From positions 1-7,403 of the forward strand of contig CAMTBF010000169.1 of the NCBI GenBank assembly GCA_947068385.1: DNA of 7,403 nucleotides, written 5' to 3'. Under the pieces are notes generated by a model. The model saw nothing but the letters and a program-made list of their open reading frames with translations, was not told the origin of the DNA and ran no database searches. The DNA is from an uncultured Lachnospiraceae bacterium (GTDB taxonomy: Bacteria > Bacillota > Clostridia > Lachnospirales > Lachnospiraceae). How positions within the stretch are numbered: position 1 is the stretch's first letter; each line of letters begins with the position of its first letter. The translations under genes and the position numbers were made by a program. This document shows positions 1 to 4,914 of this stretch, piece after piece.

Positions 1-65
1 CATGGAGCTGCTTTTTTCCGGATGGAACTGGCAGGCAAATACATTTCCCCACACCAGTTCTTTTC

Positions 66-85
66 TGAGTCACTTTCTTGAGTCA
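66..85. repeat. direct repeat of TGAGTCA
   Basis: TGAGTCA occurs at 66-72 and again at 79-85, 13 bp apart. The second copy sits in a 9-bp palindrome with a central G (TTGAGTCAA, 78-86). It lies just downstream of the second leftward -10 box, where a regulator could bind. Short repeats like this can arise by chance, so this is a low-confidence candidate site. Confidence 0.25.
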
Positions 86-91
86 ACATTA

Positions 92-118
92 TACCATGTG
101 CACAGGCCGCACATGGTA
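92..118. repeat. perfect 10-bp inverted repeat, operator- or hairpin-like
   Basis: TACCATGTGC (92-101) and GCACATGGTA (109-118) are exact reverse complements separated by 7 bases. The left arm overlaps the second minus-strand TGGTATAAT (96-88), and the whole dyad would lie in the 5' leader of a transcript started at the 156-185 promoter. No T-run follows on either strand, so it does not look like an intrinsic terminator. A repressor operator or a leader hairpin fits better. Which protein would bind is unknown. Confidence 0.55.
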
Positions 119-155
119 ATTATGCCATTCGGCGTTTCCTGCCATGAATAAGGTC

Positions 156-185
156 ATTATACCATATACCCTTGCGCGTTTACAA
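156..185 (-). promoter_or_regulatory. candidate promoter reading leftward out of the window
   Basis: On the minus strand TTGTAA (185-180) is followed after 18 bp by TATAAT (161-156), and the -10 box is preceded by TGG, giving an extended -10 (TGnTATAAT). It lies just downstream of the MerR gene's stop codon and would drive a gene that starts to the left of the window. A second TGGTATAAT on the same strand (96-88) has no good -35 box. The downstream gene is not visible, so the assignment rests on the boxes alone. Confidence 0.45.
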
Positions 186-195
186 GCAAAAGAAA

Positions 196-603
196 TCAAC
201 CTCCGGCCCAGCTCCCGGGATTGGTGTCGTCCGGGATGAGCCCGGCCAGAATCTCCTCATAGTGCCTGACCTTTTCGTCCATATAGGCAGCGGCGGCATT
301 AGCTTCCGCAGCCTTCCTGCGCACCTGCTCCCGGTTCGCTAGGATGATCCGGTACCGGGCCTCCAGGTTCTCCCGGGATTCCTCCAGGCGGCACAGGCGG
401 CAGTACTCCTGGATGTCCTTCAGGGAAGCGCCGCAGCGCTTCAGGCAGCTGATTCCCTGCATCCAGCGGACGGATTCCTCATCGAAGACGCGCCGGTTGC
501 CGTCGTCCCTCTGGCAGGGCAGCAGGCCGATATCCGTGTAATAGCGCAGAGTGTGCTCTGTAGTATGGAACATCTCCGCGAACTGCTTCATGGTCATGTA
601 CAT
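196..603 (-). CDS. MerR-family transcriptional regulator, NmlR/AdhR-like
   Basis: This 135-residue protein begins with a MerR winged helix-turn-helix: helix-turn-helix at about residues 3-22 with the family signature HTLRYYTDIGLLP (17-29), then the wing ending near NRRVF (36-40). Residues 72-120 are charged and Ala-rich and should form the dimerising coiled coil. It has five cysteines (30, 53, 57, 68, 71). Cys53, in ISCLKRCG, matches the conserved redox/aldehyde-sensing cysteine of the NmlR/AdhR group, which precedes a Leu-Lys pair. Cys68 and Cys71 form a CxxC. There is no long effector domain, as expected for this subgroup. The start at 603 is chosen because AAGGAGG (615-609) lies 5 bases upstream; the frame stays open to 714 but lacks a ribosome site there. 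The gene is divergent from the Fe-S aldo/keto reductase, whose promoter it probably controls. The effector is inferred, not shown. Confidence 0.9.
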   Translation of the reverse strand: MYMTMKQFAEMFHTTEHTLRYYTDIGLLPCQRDDGNRRVFDEESVRWMQGISCLKRCGASLKDIQEYCRLCRLEESRENLEARYRIILANREQVRRKAAEANAAAAYMDEKVRHYEEILAGLIPDDTNPGSWAGG

Positions 604-653
604 AGGAACCTCCTTAAAACCTTCTCCAAACCGTAAAAACCTGGAAAAACATC

Positions 654-684
654 TTGACTTCGAGTTACTCGAGGCTGTTATACT
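654..684 (+). promoter_or_regulatory. MerR-type promoter of the aldo/keto reductase
   Basis: TTGACT (654-659) and TATACT (679-684) are both good sigma-A boxes, but they are separated by 19 bp rather than the optimal 17. An overlong 19-20 bp spacer is the hallmark of promoters activated by MerR proteins, which twist the DNA to realign the boxes. The dyad at 658-674 lies mostly within this spacer. The reductase start codon is 64 bp downstream of the -10 box. Confidence 0.75.
658..674. promoter_or_regulatory. probable operator of the divergent MerR regulator
   Basis: CTTCGAGT (658-665) and ACTCGAGG (667-674) form a dyad around base 666, with 7 of 8 positions symmetric. It lies between the -35 and -10 boxes of the reductase promoter, exactly where MerR-family activators bind. 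Assignment to the adjacent MerR protein is inferred from position and symmetry. Confidence 0.65.
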
Positions 685-685
685 G

Positions 686-714
686 ATTATAGTACAAAAA
701 CAGGCAGGACGCAA
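686..714 (-). promoter_or_regulatory. candidate promoter of the MerR gene
   Basis: On the minus strand TTGCGT (714-709) is followed after 17 bp by a perfect TATAAT (691-686). Transcription would start near 679 and give a leader of about 75 bases. The dyad at 658-674 would then lie just downstream of the start point, so the regulator could also control itself. The boxes overlap the region of the opposing reductase promoter. Confidence 0.45.
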
Positions 715-747
715 TCTTCAAATCTGCCGGGAAAAGGAGAGAGGAAT

Positions 748-1869
748 ATGGGATATTTAGGTGAGGAAATAGGGAAGCTGGGCTTCGGGCTCATGCGGCT
801 GCCCCAGAAGGACGGCGCGATCGATGTGGAGCAGGTGAAGGAGATGGTAGACCTCTTCCTGGAGGCGGGCTTTACATACTTCGATACGGCCTGGGCCTAC
901 GCCGGCAGCGAGGATGCCATCCGCCAGGCCCTGGTGGAGCGCTACCCAAGAGAGCGCTACCAGCTGGCCACGAAGAACGCCGCCTGGATCAACTGCAAGA
1001 CGAAGGAGGAGGCCTACGCCCAGTTCGACACATCCCTGGCACAGACCGGAGCGGGATATTTCGACTTCTATCTGTTACATAACCTGGGGGAGGCCCGTTC
1101 CCATTACTTCGACGACTTCGACATGTGGAACTGGGTTCAGGAGAAGAAGCGGGCAGGGCTGGTAAGGCACATAGGCTTTTCCTTCCACTCCACCCCGGAG
1201 GAGCTGGAGGAGATCCTGAAGGCCCACCCGGAGATGGAGTTCGTCCAGCTCCAGGTCAACTACGCGGACTGGGAGAACCCCCAGGTGCAGTCCAGGCGCT
1301 GCGTGGAGGTAGCCAGGAGGTACGGCAAGCCCATCATCGTCATGGAGCCTGTGAAGGGCGGGATGCTGGCCACGCCACCTGACTCCGTGGTGCGGGTGCT
1401 GAAGGAGGCGGAGCCGGACAGCTCCGTGGCATCCTGGGCCGTGCGCTTTGCCGCTGACCTGGAGGGCGTGATCACGGTGCTCTCCGGCATGAGCAATGTG
1501 GAGCAGATGCGGGACAATCTGTCCTATATGAAAGGCTTTACCGGCTTCACGGACAGCCAGCGCCAGGTCATAGAGCGGGCCAGGGAGGAGCTTGCGAAGA
1601 TTCCGCTGATTCCCTGCACCTCCTGCAACTACTGCGCCAAGGTATGCCCCATGAACATCGGCATCTCCGGCTCCTTTACCGCCATGAACTATCTGACGCT
1701 TTATGGCGATAAGGGCATGGCCAAGGGCCAGGAGGGATGGCTGGTGGGCAGCCATGGCTTAAAGAGCGCCGACCAGTGCGTAAAATGCGGCAGATGCGAG
1801 CAGGCCTGTCCCCAGCACATCGCCATCCGGGATACGCTGGAAAAGGTCAGTGAAGAACTGCTGAAATAA
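748..1869 (+). CDS. aldo/keto reductase with C-terminal 2x[4Fe-4S] ferredoxin domain
   Basis: This 373-residue cytoplasmic oxidoreductase has two parts. Residues about 8-285 form an aldo/keto reductase barrel with the catalytic tetrad visible: Asp46 and Tyr51 in FDTAWAYAGS, Lys76 in LATKN, and His111 in DFYLLHNL. Residues about 286-360 are a bacterial ferredoxin-like domain with two Cys4 clusters: C290, C293, C296, C300 (CTSCNYCAKVCP) and C344, C347, C350, C354 (CVKCGRCEQACP). This matches the Fe-S aldo/keto reductase group (COG1453-like) common in Clostridia. Classical members reduce carbonyls with NAD(P)H; the clusters suggest electron exchange with a ferredoxin or flavin partner, but the substrate of this group is not settled. 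ATG 748 is preceded by AAGGAG (734-739) with 8 bases of spacing. It is probably monocistronic: it is followed by a repeat array, a hairpin and a convergent gene. Its promoter has MerR-type architecture, so induction by the divergent regulator is expected. Confidence 0.93.
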   Translation: MGYLGEEIGKLGFGLMRLPQKDGAIDVEQVKEMVDLFLEAGFTYFDTAWAYAGSEDAIRQALVERYPRERYQLATKNAAWINCKTKEEAYAQFDTSLAQTGAGYFDFYLLHNLGEARSHYFDDFDMWNWVQEKKRAGLVRHIGFSFHSTPEELEEILKAHPEMEFVQLQVNYADWENPQVQSRRCVEVARRYGKPIIVMEPVKGGMLATPPDSVVRVLKEAEPDSSVASWAVRFAADLEGVITVLSGMSNVEQMRDNLSYMKGFTGFTDSQRQVIERAREELAKIPLIPCTSCNYCAKVCPMNIGISGSFTAMNYLTLYGDKGMAKGQEGWLVGSHGLKSADQCVKCGRCEQACPQHIAIRDTLEKVSEELLK

Positions 1870-1900
1870 GCACGAAGTCTTAGGCCGCAGGGCAGTCTGC

Positions 1901-2117
1901 TGTCTGCGCGTAGGTATCCGCGCCTGGAGCTCGCGAGGTGCTGATAAGCCCTAATGGCGGTAGCGTGTTGTCTGCATGCAAGTATCCGCGGCCGGAGCTC
2001 GTGAGGTGCTGATAAGCCTCAATGGTGGTAGCGTGTTGTCTGCACGCAAGTATCCGCGCCCGGAGTTTGATAAGCCTCAATGGCGGTAGCGTGTTGTCTG
2101 CGCGTAAGTATCCGCGC
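1901..2117. repeat. tandem array of 68-bp noncoding units (3 units plus a partial)
   Basis: Units start with TGTCTGC at 1901, 1969, 2037 and 2095. The first two are 68 bp and differ at about 10 positions. The third is 58 bp, having lost 10 bp after CGGAG, and the last is a 23-bp partial copy ending at 2117. Best conserved are the stretch from TGATAAGCC through GGTAGCGTGT into the next unit's TGTCTGC, and the AGTATCCGCG block. Unit lengths of 68 and 58 are not multiples of three, and the minus-strand frame open across the array has no ribosome site or ATG, so it is very unlikely to be coding. It fills most of the 346 bp between two convergent genes. The repeat family was not recognised. It is not CRISPR-like, since the units are contiguous without spacers. 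Confidence 0.85.
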
Positions 2118-2123
2118 AAAGAT

Positions 2124-2153
2124 GACGGGCGGGAGTTGATTCTCCCGCCCGTC
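2124..2153. terminator. GC-rich hairpin between convergent genes, possible bidirectional terminator
   Basis: GACGGGCGGGAG (2124-2135) and CTCCCGCCCGTC (2142-2153) form a perfect 12-bp stem with a 6-base TTGATT loop. It lies between the ends of the convergent reductase and alpha-galactosidase genes, where a two-way terminator is expected. Neither side has a proper T-run (only a CTTT on the minus-strand side), so it may act as a weak or factor-assisted terminator or as a 3'-end stabiliser. Confidence 0.6.
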
Positions 2154-2215
2154 GCGTCATAGCAAAGCCTTTCACAGGAGCAACGCGTTAAGCTGTGCCC
2201 ATCGGCTTTCGCCTC

Positions 2216-3538
2216 TTACTTATACTCCTTCATATAATCCCCATGCGCCTCAATCAAATCATCGCACATCGCCACAATCTCGTCCAGGGAAAGCTCCGCC
2301 GCGGTGTGGGGATCCAGCATGGCGGCCTGGTAGATGGCTTCCCGCTTCTTGGTGACGGCGGCCTCGATGGTCATCAGCTGGGTATTGATGTTCGTCATGT
2401 TCATAGCGGCCAGCTGCACCGGCAGGCGGCCCACCTTGCAGGGATGCACGCCCATATTATCGATCAGGCAGGGCACCTCCACGCAGGCGTCCGCGGGCAG
2501 GTTGGAGATCAGCCCCTCGTTGAGCACGTTGCCGCCGATCTTGTAGGGAACGCCGGTGACCACGGCCTCCATGATGTAGGAGGCGTACTCCCTGGTGCGG
2601 TCATGGGTGACCTTGCCGTCGGCCAGGATGTCGTTCTTCTCCTTCTCCCAGCCCGCGATCTGGTTCACGCAGCGGCGGGGATACTCGTCCAGAGGGATGT
2701 TGAATTTGTCAATCAGCTCCGGGCAGCGGCTCTTGATGAACCAGGGATTGTACTCCGCGTTGTGCTCACTGGATTCCGTGCAGTAGTATCCCAGACGCCG
2801 TATGTACTCATAGCGAACCATGTCCGTGTGCTTCTCCGTGCTGTTCTTCTCCGCGGCGCGCCTCTTGATTTCCGGATACAGGTCGTTGCCGTCCTTGTCG
2901 TAGATCTCCAGCAGCCACGCCATATGGTTGATGCCCGCGATGAGCTCCTTTCGGCCCTCCAGCTTGTCCTCCATGCCCAGGCCCTTCAGGAGCCCTTCGG
3001 AGCAGACCTGGACGCTGTGGCAGAGGCCTACGGTCTTGATATTGGTGTAGCGTTGCATATAGCCGGAGAGCATGGCCATGGGATTGGTGTAATTGAGGAA
3101 CAAGGCGTTCGGGCACACCTCCTCCATATCCTCCGCGAAGTCCCGCAGCACAGGGATGGTGCGCAGGGCCCGCATGATGCCGCCTATCCCCAGGGTGTCG
3201 CCGATGGTCTGGCGCAGGCCGTACTTCTTGGGAATCTCGAAGTCCGTGACCGTGCAGGGCTCATAGAGGCCTACCTGGATGGCGTCCACCACGAAGTCCG
3301 CCCCCCGCAGGGCCTCCTTGCGGTTCTCCACGCCCAGGTAGGTGCGGATCGTGGCGCGGCCCTCGTTGGTGTTTTTGTTGATTGCGCTCAGGATGATCTC
3401 CGACTCCTCCAGGCGCTTGGGGTCGATGTCGTAAAGCGCGATGTCGCTGTCTCGCAGGGCGGGCGTGCACATGCAGTCCCCCAGCACGTTCCTGGCAAAC
3501 ACGGTGCTGCCAGCTCCCATGAATGTGATTTTAGGCAT
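2216..3538 (-). CDS. melA: GH4 alpha-galactosidase (MelA-like)
   Basis: This 440-residue glycoside hydrolase family 4 enzyme is close in length to E. coli MelA (about 450). GH4 enzymes are cytoplasmic and need NAD+ and a divalent metal, usually Mn2+; they cleave by an oxidation-elimination mechanism. Seen here: an N-terminal Rossmann motif ITFMGAGS (4-11), a nucleotide-binding loop end near Asp37/Asp39, GDTLGIGG (113-120), NYTNPM (149-154), the metal-binding cysteine in GLCHSVQ (171-177, Cys173) and a second ligand His205 in GINHMAW. The CHSV form of the cysteine motif is typical of alpha-galactosidases, whereas 6-phospho-glycosidases carry CNxP or CDMP. TESSEHNAEYNPWF (254-267) is also typical of the alpha-galactosidase branch. 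No signal peptide is present, so melibiose- or raffinose-like sugars must be imported. ATG 3538 has AAAGGAGC (3551-3544) 5 bases upstream. The gene is divergent from an AraC regulator, its probable activator. Another alpha-glycoside specificity within GH4 is possible. Confidence 0.92.
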   Translation of the reverse strand: MPKITFMGAGSTVFARNVLGDCMCTPALRDSDIALYDIDPKRLEESEIILSAINKNTNEGRATIRTYLGVENRKEALRGADFVVDAIQVGLYEPCTVTDFEIPKKYGLRQTIGDTLGIGGIMRALRTIPVLRDFAEDMEEVCPNALFLNYTNPMAMLSGYMQRYTNIKTVGLCHSVQVCSEGLLKGLGMEDKLEGRKELIAGINHMAWLLEIYDKDGNDLYPEIKRRAAEKNSTEKHTDMVRYEYIRRLGYYCTESSEHNAEYNPWFIKSRCPELIDKFNIPLDEYPRRCVNQIAGWEKEKNDILADGKVTHDRTREYASYIMEAVVTGVPYKIGGNVLNEGLISNLPADACVEVPCLIDNMGVHPCKVGRLPVQLAAMNMTNINTQLMTIEAAVTKKREAIYQAAMLDPHTAAELSLDEIVAMCDDLIEAHGDYMKEYK

Positions 3539-3586
3539 TTTTCGCTCCTTTCGCCGCGGCGGGGCGGCTATTCGTAAAAATTTTTC

Positions 3587-3615
3587 ATTATACCTGATAT
3601 CATATCGCCTTTTGA
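3587..3615 (-). promoter_or_regulatory. candidate promoter of melA with weak -35
   Basis: A perfect TATAAT lies at 3592-3587 on the minus strand, but the hexamer 17 bp upstream (3615-3610) is TCAAAA, a poor -35 box. A strong -10 with a weak -35 is common at activator-dependent promoters and fits control by the divergent AraC protein. The 6-bp inverted repeat TATCGC (3603-3608) / GCGATA (3622-3627) is centred on this -35 region and could be a further binding site. Confidence 0.5.
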
Positions 3616-3633
3616 GGAAACGCGATAGGGATT

Positions 3634-3661
3634 ATGTTTCGAGAAATTGTATAAATGTTGC
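3634..3661 (+). promoter_or_regulatory. candidate AraC-family operator: direct repeat with 21-bp period
   Basis: ATGTTTC (3634-3640) recurs as ATGTTGC (3655-3661), exactly 21 bp apart, which is two helical turns on the same DNA face. AraC-type proteins bind such direct repeats with their two helix-turn-helix motifs. The pair lies about 55-80 bp upstream of the predicted melA start point, a usual activator position. The half-sites are short, so this is inference from pattern and context. Confidence 0.35.
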
Positions 3662-3680
3662 ATGCGCTTTGCGAAAGAGA

Positions 3681-3709
3681 TTGCAATCGGGGACGGGGCG
3701 GGCTATACT
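3681..3709 (+). promoter_or_regulatory. promoter of the AraC-family gene
   Basis: TTGCAA (3681-3686) and TATACT (3704-3709) are separated by the optimal 17 bp. Transcription would start near 3716, giving an unusually long leader of about 160 bases before the start codon at 3879. The leader contains the three 25-bp repeats at 3754-3854. Confidence 0.6.
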
Positions 3710-3753
3710 GGAAGGGAATCGTGCAGACATGAGGGCTTGGGTACGGAACGGCG

Positions 3754-3854
3754 GGGAAGCAGCGCCAAAAGGCGGCAGCCGACCGGGCAGCAGTGCTAAA
3801 AAGCGGCAGGTGGACGAGCAGCAGACGACGGGAAGCAACGCCAAAAAGCGGCAG
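3754..3854 (+). repeat. three imperfect 25-bp repeats in the araC leader
   Basis: A 25-bp block of the form GGGMAGCARYGCYAAAARGCGGCAG (degenerate) occurs at 3754-3778, 3785-3809 and 3830-3854, with starts 31 and 45 bp apart. Each copy can form a tiny hairpin with an AAAA loop: CGCC/GGCG in the first, TGCT/AGCG in the second, CGC/GCG in the third. The C-to-T and G-to-A changes in the second copy keep the pairing. The 31-bp step is not a multiple of three, which argues against a coding repeat. The last copy ends 12 bases before the AGGAGG ribosome site, so a role in translation or as a protein-binding RNA is possible. Confidence 0.6.
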
Positions 3855-3878
3855 CCCACCGGAGACAGGAGGACATCT

Positions 3879-4694
3879 ATGGCAGAGCTGAAAGAATATT
3901 ACCAGGAAATAAAGTCCGGCGATGCGCTGGCATTCTACTTCTGCGGCTGGGAGAAGTGCAGGCCGGGGCATTCCTTCGGGCCCGCGGTGCGCCCCCATTT
4001 CCTGTTCCACCTGGTCCTGTCGGGCAAGGGGCATTACGACAGGGCGGGAGAGCGGTACGAGATAGGCCCGGGGCAGGGCTTCCTGATTCTGCCGGGGGAG
4101 TCCACCTGCTACCAGGCAGACCAGGAGGATCCCTGGGAATACTGCTGGATCGGCTTCGGGGGCAGGTCGGCGGCGGGCATCCTGCGGGAATGCGGCCTGG
4201 GGAAAGAGACGCCCATCTACCGGGACAGGAGCGGCGGGCGGCTGCGCAGGGAGATGATGCAGCTGGTGGATTCTTTCGGCCACGGAGACGTGAACAGCTA
4301 TATGCTGCTGGGCAGGCTCTACCTGGCATTGTCCTATATGATGCCGAAGCAGCCCGCCGGGGGGACGGTGGCCCAGGACTATGTGAACCGTGCCCTGGAC
4401 TTCATCCACAACAACTTCGGCTATGAGATCGGCGTGGCGGAGATTGCCCGGACGGTGGGGATAGACCGCACGTACCTGTACCGCATCTTCAGGCAGCAGG
4501 TGGGGGAATCCCCCAAGCGGTACCTGACGGCCTTCCGCCTGCGCATGGCGGCGGGGATGCTGGAGGAGACCAAGCTTCCCGTGACGGAGGTGGCGCTGTC
4601 CTGCGGCTTCAAGGAGGCCTCCCTGTTCGACAGGCAGTTCCGGGGGACTTACGGCTGTACGCCGCTGCAGTACAGGAACAGGACAAAAAGCTGA
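3879..4694 (+). CDS. AraC-family transcriptional regulator, cupin sugar-sensing type
   Basis: This 271-residue cytoplasmic regulator has the usual AraC layout. The N-terminal part (about 35-95) is a cupin-like sensor domain, with RPHFLFHLVLSGKGHY (38-53), GPGQGFLILPGES (64-76) and PWEYCWIGFGG (85-95), as in MsmR/RafR-type sugar regulators. The C-terminal DNA-binding domain (about 165-268) has two helix-turn-helix motifs: EIARTVGIDRTYLYRIFRQ (188-206) and the more conserved second one from VTEVALSCGFKEASLF (235-250) to the family ending TPLQYR (261-266). ATG 3879 is preceded by AGGAGG (3867-3872) with 6 bases of spacing. An in-frame ATG at 3729 would add 50 low-complexity residues over the leader repeats and has no well-placed ribosome site, so it is disfavoured. 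The gene is divergent from melA and upstream of the GH38 gene, and is likely the activator of one or both in response to a glycoside. The effector sugar cannot be read from sequence. Confidence 0.93.
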   Translation: MAELKEYYQEIKSGDALAFYFCGWEKCRPGHSFGPAVRPHFLFHLVLSGKGHYDRAGERYEIGPGQGFLILPGESTCYQADQEDPWEYCWIGFGGRSAAGILRECGLGKETPIYRDRSGGRLRREMMQLVDSFGHGDVNSYMLLGRLYLALSYMMPKQPAGGTVAQDYVNRALDFIHNNFGYEIGVAEIARTVGIDRTYLYRIFRQQVGESPKRYLTAFRLRMAAGMLEETKLPVTEVALSCGFKEASLFDRQFRGTYGCTPLQYRNRTKS

Positions 4695-4738
4695 AATCGC
4701 AGAAGAGGGGAATCCAGGAAATCCATGATGACATCTAT

Positions 4739-4755
4739 GACATATTTGCTATGTC
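4739..4755. repeat. short inverted repeat in the araC-mannosidase gap
   Basis: GACATA (4739-4744) and TATGTC (4750-4755) form a 6-bp dyad with a 5-base gap. It overlaps a direct repeat of ATGACAT (4728-4734 and 4737-4743). No T-run follows, so it is not an araC terminator; no other terminator is seen in the 220-bp gap, so read-through from araC into the next gene is possible. It could be a regulator site well upstream of the mannosidase promoter. Confidence 0.3.
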
Positions 4756-4792
4756 TGTTCTGCACTGAAACCAATATATAATTATAGTAAAT

Positions 4793-4821
4793 TTGAACAG
4801 AAAACAGAAAAAATGTATAAA
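4793..4821 (+). promoter_or_regulatory. possible second upstream promoter of the mannosidase gene
   Basis: TTGAAC (4793-4798) and TATAAA (4816-4821) are separated by 17 bp in a very AT-rich stretch. This could be an additional start, but such boxes occur by chance in AT-rich DNA, and the promoter at 4836-4863 is better. Confidence 0.25.
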
Positions 4822-4835
4822 TACCACAAAAAGGC

Positions 4836-4863
4836 TTGAAAAGGAACATGAATATGCTATAAT
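4836..4863 (+). promoter_or_regulatory. promoter of the GH38 alpha-mannosidase gene
   Basis: TTGAAA (4836-4841) and a perfect TATAAT (4858-4863) are separated by 16 bp, and the -10 box is preceded by TGC, making it an extended -10. Transcription would start near 4870, about 45 bases before the start codon. The upstream stretch is A-rich and could serve as an UP element. The -10 box lies within the left arm of the inverted repeat at 4855-4883. Confidence 0.7.
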
Positions 4864-4883
4864 AAACCAAAAACATTATAGCA
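4855..4883. promoter_or_regulatory. perfect 9-bp inverted repeat over the -10 box, likely operator
   Basis: TGCTATAAT (4855-4863) and ATTATAGCA (4875-4883) are exact reverse complements with 11 bp between, about 20 bp centre to centre. The dyad covers the -10 box and the predicted start point of the mannosidase transcript, so a bound dimer would block RNA polymerase. The right arm also makes an extended -10 on the minus strand, with TTGCTT 17 bp upstream (4903-4898), which may be a by-product of the symmetry. The binding protein is unknown. Confidence 0.5.
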
Positions 4884-4914
4884 AACAATACAAAATGAAG
4901 CAAAGGAGGTTGCT

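Noticed and set aside
1..3. ATG on the minus strand at the left edge as a gene start
   Set aside because: Only the start codon would be in the window and no convincing ribosome site precedes it, so no gene can be called.
171..185. Possible catabolite-repression (cre) site TGTAAACG on the minus strand
   Set aside because: Only the first half fits the consensus; the second half fails at several fixed positions.
1075..1755. 226-codon minus-strand open frame
   Set aside because: It is antisense to the aldo/keto reductase, with no ribosome site or domain; a shadow frame.
1901..2117. CRISPR array
   Set aside because: Units are contiguous, 58-68 bp long and related along their whole length; there are no unique spacers.
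1880..2119. 79-codon minus-strand open frame across the repeat array, with a repeated RGYLxADNTLPPL peptide
   Set aside because: It has no ATG (it opens on TTG) and no ribosome site. The repeat periods of 68 and 58 bp change frame each time; the peptide recurs only because 68+58 is a multiple of three.
2195..3577. 460-codon open frame on the plus strand
   Set aside because: It lies wholly opposite the well-supported GH4 gene, has His/Val/Leu-rich composition with no recognisable domain and no proper ribosome site; it is a shadow caused by GC-rich codon use.
3441..3878. Upstream extension of the AraC frame (to 417 codons)
   Set aside because: It would run through the melA start, both promoters and the leader. 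The AGGAGG at 3867-3872 and the start of family homology both support ATG 3879.
4655..4675. Inverted repeat CTGTAC/GTACAG as an araC terminator
   Set aside because: It lies inside the araC coding end, has a 9-base loop and no T-run after it.
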